Below are positions 8,330 to 15,112 of a DNA stretch of 64,000 nt, piece by piece (position 1 is the stretch's first letter; every line of letters starts with the position of its first letter). A program made the position numbers and the translations under genes. Source of the stretch: Lachnospiraceae bacterium AD3010 (GTDB lineage: Bacteria > Bacillota > Clostridia > Lachnospirales > Lachnospiraceae); assembly GCA_000622025.1 (NCBI GenBank), contig JHWU01000010.1, forward strand, positions 62,001-126,000, in the 5' to 3' direction. Below the pieces are notes generated by a model. That model ran no database searches. It worked only from the letters and a program-made list of their open reading frames with translations, and was not told the DNA's origin.

Positions 8330-8824
8330 ATGATCGCAAAAATATACCGAAAATATGGATTCTTAATACTGATAGCATATCTGATAGCTGCTTTCTTCTT
8401 TCCTGTACTCGGAGTGGTTGCTGTTATATGTATGCTATCACCAGTAATATTTGCCCTGACAGGAAAAGGAAGATACTGGTGCGGGCATTTCTGTCCCCGT
8501 GGTAATTTCTTCCAAAATGTAACCTGTCACTTATCAAAAAAGAGACCTGTTCCTGCGTTCCTTAAGAGCGCAGCCTTCAGGACATTCATGGTTCTTTTCA
8601 TTATCGGAAACTTCTCATTTGGAATTTATTCTAACTGGGGAAATGCATACGGAATCGGAATGGTATTTTACAGGATAATCGTGATAACAACCCTGATAGG
8701 TGTGATCCTAAGTGGATTCTATCTGCCAAGAACCTGGTGTACCTTCTGCCCGATGGGATCCATATCATCATTTATCTCATGGTTAAAAAGGAGCCGACAG
8801 AGAAGGGGTTATACCAAAGTTTGA
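8330..8824 (+). CDS. Membrane protein with two Cys-rich 4Fe-4S-type motifs
   Basis: A 164-residue protein with four likely membrane helices and two motifs, WCGHFCPRG (about residue 47) and WCTFCPMGS (about residue 139). Paired CxxxCP motifs on the cytoplasmic side occur in NapH/NosR/RdxA-like membrane electron carriers. Here each motif has only two cysteines plus CP, so it is a reduced version and may bind a cluster shared between motifs. ATG 8330 has AAGGA upstream; a GTG at 8309 is an alternative. It is divergent from the HxlR regulator and is followed by a flavodoxin, which suggests a small redox module. Confidence 0.7.
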   Translation: MIAKIYRKYGFLILIAYLIAAFFFPVLGVVAVICMLSPVIFALTGKGRYWCGHFCPRGNFFQNVTCHLSKKRPVPAFLKSAAFRTFMVLFIIGNFSFGIYSNWGNAYGIGMVFYRIIVITTLIGVILSGFYLPRTWCTFCPMGSISSFISWLKRSRQRRGYTKV

Positions 8825-8868
8825 CGGGATAATGGATATTATCTATAATGTGGCTAATGTATATTAGC
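8821..8868 (+). promoter_or_regulatory. Promoter with GCTAAT...ATTAGC operator (second site)
   Basis: TTGACG (8821-8826, overlapping the stop codon of the upstream gene), 17-nt spacer, TATAAT (8844-8849), then GCTAATGTATATTAGC (8853-8868). The palindrome starts 3 nt after the -10 box exactly as at 3651. The spacer sequence differs from the other two sites, so this is not merely a copied segment. Confidence 0.8.
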
Positions 8869-8875
8869 GGATTGG

Positions 8876-8946
8876 AGTCAATGGGGACGGTTCTCAATGA
8901 CTTAGTTGGCTTGAAAGAAGCCAGCAAGAACCGTCCCCGTTGACTT
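8876..8946. repeat. REP-like repeat, copy 5 (paired hairpin inside a 5' leader)
   Basis: AGTCAATGGGGACGGTTCT ... AGAACCGTCCCCGTTGACT, arms of 19 bp with one wobble. It lies between the promoter and the flavodoxin gene, so it is transcribed in the mRNA leader; the AGGAGG ribosome site follows within 5 bases. Confidence 0.88.
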
Positions 8947-8964
8947 CCAGGAGGTTATGAAAGG

Positions 8965-9456
8965 ATGAATAAGATCATTGTTTATTATTCTCTTGAAGGG
9001 AATACAGAGTATGTTGCGGATAAGCTATCAGATGCCATAGGAGCCGGTAAGCTGAGACTTATACCTGAAAAGGCTTATGTTGATAAGGGATTTGCGAAGT
9101 TTATCTGGGGAGGGAAAAGCGCCGTTATGGCAGAAAAACCGAAGCTGAAGCCTTATGCTCTGGATACTGATTTTGAGGAGATCATTATTGGTTTTCCGGT
9201 ATGGGCGGCGAACATAGCACCGCCAATAAGGACATTTGTATATGAAAATAAAGAACTCTTAAAGGGAAAGAGGATATCAGCTTTTGCCTGCCAGGGTGGT
9301 TCAGGCGCAGAAAAAGCTTTCGGTAAATTAAGAAGCCTTCTTGAGATAGATGATTTTTACAGTACGGCCGTATTTATCGATCCGAAGGACAGGCAATCAG
9401 AAGAGAATAAAGTGAGATTAGACACATTTATTAAAAAGCTTAAAGAAAATGATTGA
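8965..9456 (+). CDS. Flavodoxin
   Basis: A 163-residue flavodoxin. The FMN phosphate loop is YSLEGNTEYVA (residues 8-18), with the SLEGNT sequence common in clostridial members; FPVWAANIAPPIRTF is the 50s/90s flavin-side segment and FACQGGSGAEKAFGKL the last loop. It carries electrons between flavoprotein or Fe-S partners in the cytoplasm. AGGAGG (8949-8954) and GAAAGG both precede the ATG at 8965. It shares the GCTAAT operator with the flavin oxidoreductase at 3693 and the racemase at 12646, and follows the Fe-S membrane protein gene. Confidence 0.88.
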   Translation: MNKIIVYYSLEGNTEYVADKLSDAIGAGKLRLIPEKAYVDKGFAKFIWGGKSAVMAEKPKLKPYALDTDFEEIIIGFPVWAANIAPPIRTFVYENKELLKGKRISAFACQGGSGAEKAFGKLRSLLEIDDFYSTAVFIDPKDRQSEENKVRLDTFIKKLKEND

Positions 9457-9524
9457 CTCTCACATTGTGTCAGGGATTAGGGTAATAGTGAGCTCAGGAA
9501 AAACGTCCATGGAGGTAAGAGAAA

Positions 9525-10331
9525 ATGCTTAAAATAGGAGATTTTTCAAAACTATCCAGAGTAAGCATCAGGATGTTGCGTCACTATGATGATATTGGAT
9601 TATTGAAACCGGCGGAGATCGATACATTTACCGGATATCGCTATTATCGTGAGGAGCAGCTTTTTATCATCGGAAGGATTACGGCATTAAAAGATATGGG
9701 ATTTTCCCTTGCTGATATCATCCGGATCCTTGAAAACTATGATGATAAGGAAAAAATGGAAGTCTTTCTGCTGGAAAGACAGGCAGAACTGAAAAAGCTT
9801 TCCGAAGAGACACAGTACAAACTGATGCTTCTGGAAACGGCCCAAAAGAGGCTGAGAAAGGAGCAAACTATGAGTTATAACGTAACAGTAAAAACTATAC
9901 CGGAGAGATATGCGGCGACTGTGAGAATGATCATTCCGCGTTATGAAGATGAGCAAAGAGCATGGAGTGTGCTTCATTCGGAGTGTGGCGGAACATTAGT
10001 ACCGGCAGAACCCTGTCTGGCCGGAGCAGAATTTTTCGATGATGAATACAAAGAAGAAAATGTAGATGTGCGGATCTGGATGACAGTGAAGGGAACATAC
10101 GAGAACACAGAACACGTAGAATTTCTGACCCTTCCGGCGGTAAAGGTGGCCAGCTGTATTGTGAACGGAAGCTATACACAGCTTACGGATGCAACTGCAA
10201 CGGCAATGGCCTGGATGAGAGATAACGGGTATACCATGAATGGAGCAATGTTCTGCATTTATCATGTAAGTCCCGCTCAGACATCGGATCCTGATGAACT
10301 GGTGACAGAGATCTGTTTTCCGGTAGAGTAA
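9525..10331 (+). CDS. MerR-family regulator with GyrI-like effector domain (BmrR type)
   Basis: A 268-residue two-domain regulator. Residues 1-70 are the MerR winged helix (LKIGDFSKLSRVSIRMLRHY, then GYRYYREEQL), followed by a coiled-coil dimer helix (~75-118), then a GyrI-like multidrug-binding domain starting MSYNVTVKTIPERYAAT and ending ISPAQTSDPDELVTEICFPVE-like (here HVSPAQTSDPDELVTEICFP). Family knowledge: BmrR-type proteins activate efflux genes on binding hydrophobic cations. GGAGG precedes the ATG. No exporter is adjacent, so its target is not clear. A terminator (10344-10369) follows. Confidence 0.88.
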   Translation: MLKIGDFSKLSRVSIRMLRHYDDIGLLKPAEIDTFTGYRYYREEQLFIIGRITALKDMGFSLADIIRILENYDDKEKMEVFLLERQAELKKLSEETQYKLMLLETAQKRLRKEQTMSYNVTVKTIPERYAATVRMIIPRYEDEQRAWSVLHSECGGTLVPAEPCLAGAEFFDDEYKEENVDVRIWMTVKGTYENTEHVEFLTLPAVKVASCIVNGSYTQLTDATATAMAWMRDNGYTMNGAMFCIYHVSPAQTSDPDELVTEICFPVE

Positions 10332-10343
10332 AGCGGAAAAAAT

Positions 10344-10369
10344 ACAGGGGGCCACACGGCTCCCTGTTT
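10344..10369 (+). terminator. Rho-independent-type terminator after the MerR gene
   Basis: Stem ACAGGGGGCC / GGCTCCCTGT (10 bp with one wobble, loop ACAC) followed by a short TTTA tract and preceded by an A-run; it could work in both directions. Confidence 0.7.
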
Positions 10370-10438
10370 ACTTAGTACAATGATCTGGAAAAAGAAGAAA
10401 ACTATAAAAAACAACAGATAAAAACAAACGGACAGGTT

Positions 10439-11011
10439 ATGGCAGATCATAAAAAATACGTTTTATCTTATTTCCTGAATATTAGTAAAAACAGAGAACT
10501 CTCGGAGGGGCTGACCGGGCTTGCTGTTTATAAACATATTTCCGGCGGGGAGAGTATTCTGGAGGCCGGACACAGAACGGATCATATCGGCCTTGTCGTT
10601 TCCGGACTGGTCAGAGGGTTCTATATTGATGAAGAAGGCAATGACAGAACAAAATGCTTTTCACTTCAGGGAGACTGGTGCTGCAGCTATAACTATTTAT
10701 CGGAAGATCCATGCCCCTTCTTTTTGGAAGCAGAGCAAGACACTGTTTTAGCCATGTTTAATATACCTGATATTGAAAAGATTAAAGAAAAATACCCGGT
10801 ACTAAAGACAAAGATGGAAGAATTGCTGGCGGAATCAATGATGAAATCCGAGCAAAGGATATATTCTTTTATTTCGATGGAGGCAAAAGACAGATATTTG
10901 CTTTTATTAAAGGAGCAGCCTGAGTTGATTAAAAATGCAAAACAGGAGCATATTGCATCCTATCTTGGTATCACACCAAGTTCTCTTTCAAGAATTAAGA
11001 AAAATCTTTGA
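10439..11011 (+). CDS. Crp/Fnr-family transcription regulator
   Basis: A 190-residue protein with a cNMP-binding beta-roll (about residues 15-120; GGESILEAGHRTDHIGLVVSG and FSLQGDWCCSYNYLSEDP) and a short C-terminal helix-turn-helix (QEHIASYLGITPSSLSRIKK). It lacks the ring-binding arginine signature expected for cAMP binding and the N-terminal cysteines of Fnr, so the ligand is unknown. The DNA-binding domain is of the compact type seen in many Bacteroidetes and Firmicutes regulators. The ribosome site is weak. It lies just upstream of an SDR/membrane-protein pair and may regulate it. Confidence 0.82.
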   Translation: MADHKKYVLSYFLNISKNRELSEGLTGLAVYKHISGGESILEAGHRTDHIGLVVSGLVRGFYIDEEGNDRTKCFSLQGDWCCSYNYLSEDPCPFFLEAEQDTVLAMFNIPDIEKIKEKYPVLKTKMEELLAESMMKSEQRIYSFISMEAKDRYLLLLKEQPELIKNAKQEHIASYLGITPSSLSRIKKNL

Positions 11012-11077
11012 CTTTTGGCGTCCGAATCATAAGATTCTTGTCATATGACAATTACATATCAATGTGCATATTATAAC

Positions 11078-11106
11078 ATCACCTCAACAAAGAAAAACGA
11101 GGTGAT
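11078..11106 (+). promoter_or_regulatory. Hairpin sequestering the ribosome binding site of the SDR gene
   Basis: ATCACCTC (11078-11085) pairs perfectly with GAGGTGAT (11099-11106), loop of 13 nt. The right arm contains the Shine-Dalgarno GAGGTG seven or so bases before the ATG at 11113, so folding would block translation. Confidence 0.55.
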
Positions 11107-11112
11107 TTTTAT

Positions 11113-11910
11113 ATGGAAAAAACAGTTTTGATCACGGGCTGTTCTTCAGGATTCGGAAGAGCGCTGTGTAATGAATTTAAGGACCTTGGCTATTATGTGA
11201 TAGCCACAGCTCGTAATGTTATGAGGCTTTCAGATGTAAAGGCGGATCTGAAGATCGAACTTGATGTCAGCGATGAGCGCAGTATTCGAAATTCTTTTGA
11301 ATTGATCCTCAGTGAGGTTACCGGGATCGATATTCTGGTAAATAATGCCGGATATTCTGTGAGAAGTGCAGTTGAAGAGATCGAGATCGACAAGCTTAAA
11401 GATATGATGGATGTCAATGTCTTTGGAACGATCCGTATGATGCAGGCTGTTTTGCCTGTTATGAGAAAACATGGCGGAGGAAGAATATATAACGTTGGTT
11501 CGATATCGGGCAGGATGACCGGAATTGCCAATGGGGGTTATTGCAGCAGCAAATATGCGCTGGAGGCTATAACAGAGGCTGCCAGGTATGAAACGAAGGA
11601 CATGGGGATTGAAATATGTGTTATTGAACCCGGAGCTATGGACACGGATTTTTTCGGAACACTGGCTAAAAATTCAGACGAGAAAATGAAGGATCCTGCT
11701 TCATGTTACGGAAACATTTATGAACGTGATCTTAAATTTCGAGGTAAACAGGCAAAGTCTGATGTCCAAAAATGTGCAAAAAGACTGGTTCGGATCAATG
11801 AGAAAAGGAAACTAAAAGTCAGATATACAATAGGAGTTTCGTGGATATACCGAGTATTTACGAAAATGCCGGACGGATTAAAAGAATGGGCGATCAGGAG
11901 ATTTAATTAA
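11113..11910 (+). CDS. Short-chain dehydrogenase/reductase
   Basis: A 265-residue classical SDR. The cofactor loop is TGCSSGFGRA (residues 7-16), NNAG lies at about residues 76-79, the catalytic serine in NVGSISGR (about 123-130) and the YxxxK pair in GYCSSKYALE (about 137-146). VIEPGAMDTDF is the usual PG motif after strand 6. It oxidises or reduces an alcohol/ketone; substrate unknown. Translation may be controlled by the RBS hairpin. The next gene starts one base after its stop codon, so the two form an operon. Confidence 0.88.
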   Translation: MEKTVLITGCSSGFGRALCNEFKDLGYYVIATARNVMRLSDVKADLKIELDVSDERSIRNSFELILSEVTGIDILVNNAGYSVRSAVEEIEIDKLKDMMDVNVFGTIRMMQAVLPVMRKHGGGRIYNVGSISGRMTGIANGGYCSSKYALEAITEAARYETKDMGIEICVIEPGAMDTDFFGTLAKNSDEKMKDPASCYGNIYERDLKFRGKQAKSDVQKCAKRLVRINEKRKLKVRYTIGVSWIYRVFTKMPDGLKEWAIRRFN

Positions 11911-11911
11911 G

Positions 11912-12451
11912 ATGGATAATAAAAAAACGGTCAGAAGGAGAATCGTTGCATTTGTATTGTTTATTGCGGCATTATGCTTTTCACTTATGGAGATCCATGA
12001 AGTGGCGCTTACAAATAGCGGATATGGCGTTTTGGATATGACAAAATATAACGCCGATGTGTTTGTTAAGATGATGAATGCATCGGAAGATATAAGTATA
12101 TACTGGAAATACTATATCTTTGATTTTATTTTTACGGCGGCATTCCTGAATTATATGCTTCAGATGGCAAGTGGATTTAAAGGAATTGTGATCAACAGAA
12201 TCAGGATCATATCCTATGTTATTGCCGTAATCAGAGGGATCCTTGATATGGCGGAAAACAGTATCATGCTTAATCAGATATATTCTTTCCCAGCGGTGAA
12301 TTATGGCTTGATCAATGTGTGTAATACCGTAACAAGGCTCAAGTTCCATTTTATGAGAGGCTGGTTTGTCTGCCTGCTTCTGATGATCGTACCGGGAAGA
12401 GTGCATATCACTGAGAACCGTCCCAATGCCGTTAAGTTAGTGCCATTCTGA
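11912..12451 (+). CDS. Four-helix membrane protein of unknown function
   Basis: A 179-residue protein with about four hydrophobic segments (near residues 10-28, 63-83, 95-112 and 142-165). I do not recognise the family. The arrangement (short N-terminal cytosolic stretch RRR, acidic external loop, then three helices) is like small DUF-type four-helix membrane proteins. It is co-transcribed with the SDR gene. The last ~15 codons (ITENRPNAVKLVPF) are encoded by the REP core and the nested MITE-like element, so its original C terminus has been replaced or extended by repeat insertion. Confidence 0.55.
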   Translation: MDNKKTVRRRIVAFVLFIAALCFSLMEIHEVALTNSGYGVLDMTKYNADVFVKMMNASEDISIYWKYYIFDFIFTAAFLNYMLQMASGFKGIVINRIRIISYVIAVIRGILDMAENSIMLNQIYSFPAVNYGLINVCNTVTRLKFHFMRGWFVCLLLMIVPGRVHITENRPNAVKLVPF

Positions 12452-12578
12452 GACTACACAATGTCATTCTGAGGGCGGAGCCCGAAGAATCTTTCTCTAC
12501 GGAAGAAAAGATCCTTCGCTGGCGCTCAGGATGACAAAATGCTTAACTTAACGCCATTGGAACCGTCCCCGTTGACTT
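12409..12578. repeat. REP-like repeat, copy 6, split around a MITE-like element
   Basis: Left part CACTGAGAACCGTCCC (12409-12424), right part GGAACCGTCCCCGTTGACTT (12559-12578). The 134 bases between them are a separate inverted-repeat element. The right part ends one base before the -35 box at 12580. Confidence 0.85.
12425..12558. mobile_element. MITE-like element, copy A
   Basis: 134 bp with inverted ends AATGCCGTTAAGTTA and TAACTTAACGCCATT. The interior holds TCATTCTGAG/CTCAGGATGA-type hairpin arms. Copies B (13355-13464) and C (36561-36687) share the ends; C is close to the reverse complement of A. It has no coding capacity, so it would need a transposase supplied elsewhere. Confidence 0.75.
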
Positions 12579-12579
12579 C

Positions 12580-12626
12580 TTGACATGCTGACGCTAAGTG
12601 GATATAATCGGCTAATATTTATTAGC
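12580..12626 (+). promoter_or_regulatory. Consensus promoter with GCTAAT...ATTAGC operator (third site)
   Basis: TTGACA (12580-12585), 17-nt spacer, TATAAT (12603-12608), then GCTAATATTTATTAGC (12611-12626; 7-nt arms). The spacer and flanks match the site at 3619-3666 closely (TAAGTGGATATAAT-CGGCTAATATT), so the two look duplicated together with the adjoining REP. Confidence 0.85.
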
Positions 12627-12645
12627 AAAAAGAGAGGTTCATAGT

Positions 12646-13335
12646 ATGAAAACGATCGGATTGATAGGTGGAATGAGTTGGGAAAGCACGATACCTTACT
12701 ATAAGGCCATAAACGAATATGTCGGTAAGGAACTTGGTGGATTCCACAGTGCTAAGATCCTGCTGTATAGCGTGGATTTTGCCGAACTTGAAGAAAATAT
12801 GTCAAAAGGTAAATGGGATCGAAATGCATCACTTCTTTCCGAAGCGGCGATAAGACTTGAGAAAGCCGGAGCAGATGTTATCCTGATCTGCACAAACACG
12901 ATGCATAAGCTGTTTTATGATGTTCAGGAAAGGGTTTCAGTTCCTCTGATCCATATTGCCCTGGCAACGGCCGATGCTCTTGAAAAGGACGGGATCAAAA
13001 GAGTCGCTCTTCTTGGAACGAAATATACCATGACAGAGGATTTCTACAAAGAGAGACTAAAAGAACGAGGGTTTGAAGTATTGATCCCGGAAGAGGAAGA
13101 TATGCAGATCGTACATGATGTTATTTTCGATGAACTCTGCCACGGTATCATCAAAGAGGAGTCAAGAAAAGAATATGCAAGGATCATTGCCGCGCTGAAA
13201 GAAAAAGGTGCTGAAGCAGTCATACTCGGATGCACAGAGATCGGACTCCTTATCACACCGGAAGATTCCGTTCTGCCGGCTTATGATACGACATTGATCC
13301 ATGCTGAAAGTGCCGCAAGATATGCACTTCTTTGA
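12646..13335 (+). CDS. Aspartate/glutamate racemase-family protein
   Basis: A 229-residue member of the cofactor-independent Asp/Glu racemase family. It has the two catalytic cysteines in ICTNTMHK (about residues 82-89) and LGCTEIGLL (about 194-202), plus the N-terminal GLIGGMSWESTIPYYKAIN signature of the amino-acid racemase (YgeA/RacX-like) branch. The reaction is likely interconversion of L and D forms of an amino acid. It has a private promoter with the GCTAAT operator, and is bracketed by inverted copies of the MITE-like element (12510-12558 versus 13355-13403, 48 of 49 bases matching), so it looks like a self-contained cassette. Confidence 0.88.
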   Translation: MKTIGLIGGMSWESTIPYYKAINEYVGKELGGFHSAKILLYSVDFAELEENMSKGKWDRNASLLSEAAIRLEKAGADVILICTNTMHKLFYDVQERVSVPLIHIALATADALEKDGIKRVALLGTKYTMTEDFYKERLKERGFEVLIPEEEDMQIVHDVIFDELCHGIIKEESRKEYARIIAALKEKGAEAVILGCTEIGLLITPEDSVLPAYDTTLIHAESAARYALL

Positions 13336-13528
13336 AGTCACTGAGAACCGTCCCAATGACGTTAAGTTAAGCATTTTGTCATCCTGAGCGCCAGCGAAGG
13401 ATCTTTCCGACCGGTTATAGAAGATTCTTCGCTTCGCTCAGAATGACACTAACTTAACGCCATTGGAACCGTCCCCGTTGGCTTCCCGTTGACTTGAGCG
13501 AGAACCGTCCCCGTTGTCTTGCCCGTTG
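13334..13528. repeat. REP-like repeat, copy 7, split around a MITE-like element and followed by a degenerate unit
   Basis: Left part GAAGTCACTGAGAACCGTCC + C (13334-13354); right part from GGAACCGTCCCCGTTGGCTT (13465) continuing into a second unit GAGAACCGTCCCCGTTGTCT that ends near 13528. It overlaps the last codon of the racemase gene. Confidence 0.85.
13355..13464. mobile_element. MITE-like element, copy B
   Basis: 110 bp with ends AATGACGTTAAGTTA and TAACTTAACGCCATT. Its left half is the reverse complement of the right half of copy A (one mismatch in 49), its right half resembles copy C. The interior contains CATCCTGAGCGCCAGCGAAG and a matching GCTTCGCTCAGAATGA arm. Confidence 0.75.
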
Positions 13529-13554
13529 ATCTATGGCAGAAACAGTTTTTGAAA

Positions 13555-14634
13555 ATGGCAGATCATAAGAAGAAAATGATACATATATTTATTTCGATCA
13601 TGTTGATCATAACCATATTATTTATTATACTTCCGCCAAGCTTTGGCAGACTTCCCGCGGGACATATTTTAAGCGAGAAAACACAGTTGGAAATTGACGG
13701 TGCAGATATAGGTCTGATACTTTTATCCGACAATATGGATGCTCCTGTACTGCTTGTCTGTGGAGGTGGTCCGGGTATCCCCCAGTACCTGATGGAGAGT
13801 TTATATCCATCGGTGCTTCCGGAGTTTTTTACTGTATGCTATTTCGACTACAGGGGAACGGGTTTATCTTTTAACAAAAATACCGATCCGGGCGAAATGA
13901 CGACAGATAGATATATTGAGGACACTTTGTATGTTACGGAATATCTTAAGGAGCGTTTTGATCAGGAAAAGATATACATCATGGGGCATTCCTTTGGAAC
14001 ATATATCGCACTGAATACGGTCGACCGGCACCCGGAGAACTATACAGCCTATCTTGCAATGTCTCAAAACTGCGATCAGCACCGTTCGGAGCTTATGGCA
14101 TACGATTATATGCGTGCCCGCTATGAAGAAGCCGGCGACAGCTCGATGGTTGCCAAATTTGATGAGTATAATATAAGGGAATCTGAAGAAGATTACAGAA
14201 AGTACACGAATTCCGGTCTAAGGGATAAGGCCATGCATTCCCTCGGTGTCGGAACAACTTCTGATATGGATAATGTGATAACGGATCTGTTTTTTCCAAG
14301 TCTCAGGTTGGCCGCCTATACTCCCCTGGAAAGGATAAATATATGGAGAGGCAAGGCAGCATCGGGGTCATTCGCAGTTCATAATGAATCGAGATCGTTC
14401 AATGCTTTTGAAGCTGTTCCAGAGGTAGAGATACCTATCTATTTCTTTGCAGGTGAAAATGATATGACATGCTGCACTTCATTACAGAAGGAATACTTTG
14501 AGGCGGTGAAAGCTCCTCTTAAGGAGTTCTTTCTGTATGAAGGGTGCGCACACAGTCCCATATATGAGGATGGGGAAAAAACACGCGGGATATTGGAAGT
14601 CATTGGGGAAGTCACCGAGAACCGTCCCCGTTGA
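13555..14634 (+). CDS. Membrane-anchored or secreted alpha/beta hydrolase
   Basis: A 359-residue protein. An N-terminal hydrophobic segment (IFISIMLIITILFIIL, about residues 10-25) looks like a signal anchor. The hydrolase core has VCGGGPG (oxyanion loop of proline-iminopeptidase-like enzymes), YFDYRGTGLS, and the nucleophile elbow MGHSFGTY at about residues 143-150; the late acid lies in FFAGENDMT and the histidine in EGCAHSPIYE. The closest functional guess is a proline-iminopeptidase-like or esterase enzyme acting outside the membrane. Start chosen at ATG 13555; TTG 13519 in the REP is less likely. The final residues (GEVTENRPR) are encoded by a REP copy. Confidence 0.78.
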   Translation: MADHKKKMIHIFISIMLIITILFIILPPSFGRLPAGHILSEKTQLEIDGADIGLILLSDNMDAPVLLVCGGGPGIPQYLMESLYPSVLPEFFTVCYFDYRGTGLSFNKNTDPGEMTTDRYIEDTLYVTEYLKERFDQEKIYIMGHSFGTYIALNTVDRHPENYTAYLAMSQNCDQHRSELMAYDYMRARYEEAGDSSMVAKFDEYNIRESEEDYRKYTNSGLRDKAMHSLGVGTTSDMDNVITDLFFPSLRLAAYTPLERINIWRGKAASGSFAVHNESRSFNAFEAVPEVEIPIYFFAGENDMTCCTSLQKEYFEAVKAPLKEFFLYEGCAHSPIYEDGEKTRGILEVIGEVTENRPR

Positions 14635-14637
14635 CTT
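14595..14637. repeat. REP-like repeat, copy 8
   Basis: GGAAGTCATTGGGG then GAAGTCACCGAGAACCGTCC + CCGTTGACTT. The repeat supplies the last codons and stop of the upstream hydrolase gene, and the DinD remnant starts 25 bases further on. Confidence 0.88.
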
Positions 14638-14661
14638 ATTGTTATTTATTTAGGGGTTTGA

Positions 14662-14838
14662 TATACTAAGAATGGTGACCCTCGTAAGGAAGTAATTGCT
14701 CTCTGTCAGACTTATTTTGCCATTCAGACATACCGGCAGGAAGTTGCGGATCATTACAATCAGAGAGAAAGGGGCTTAAAATTGATTATGGCAGTGATGG
14801 AGAAAGCCTTGACAGGCATTAACAGACAGAATAGACTT
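14662..14838 (+). pseudogene. Internal fragment of a DinD-type (DNA damage-inducible D) protein
   Basis: The frame after the TGA at 14659-14661 reads NGDPRKEVIALCQTYFAIQT, then YRQEVADHYNQRERG..., which matches the conserved (N/G)xDPxKxxxALxQTYFAxQTxxQE block in the middle of DinD proteins. There is no start region, and the expected downstream half is missing: the frame passes directly into the AGCC microsatellite and stops at 14947. This is a decayed gene. The 14635-15112 gap otherwise contains the microsatellite and one terminator-like hairpin. Confidence 0.75.
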
Positions 14839-14932
<94 letters not shown>

Positions 14933-15007
14933 GCGGATTTTACACGTAAATTATCAGGGGGCTGCTATACCCTTTTCACAAAAGAATATGATAAAAACAC
15001 AGATGTA

Positions 15008-15049
15008 TGCTGTGGGGAAAAGATTAACATTTTTCTCCGCAGCATTTTT
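15008..15049 (+). terminator. Rho-independent terminator
   Basis: TGCTGTGGGGA (15008-15018) pairs with TCTCCGCAGCA (15034-15044; two wobbles) and is followed by TTTTT. It would end transcripts coming from the dinD-remnant/microsatellite side before the surface-protein gene. Confidence 0.65.
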
Positions 15050-15112
15050 GCTGTTTGGAATATAGAAACAGATCGGTAATTTTGAAATATTGATATTAAA
15101 AGAGGAACGAAA

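Noticed and set aside
10439-13575. Similar starts MADHKK in the Crp/Fnr gene (10439) and the hydrolase (13555), with shared ATGGCAGATCATAA
   Set aside because: Only ~15 bases match and the proteins are unrelated; probably chance.
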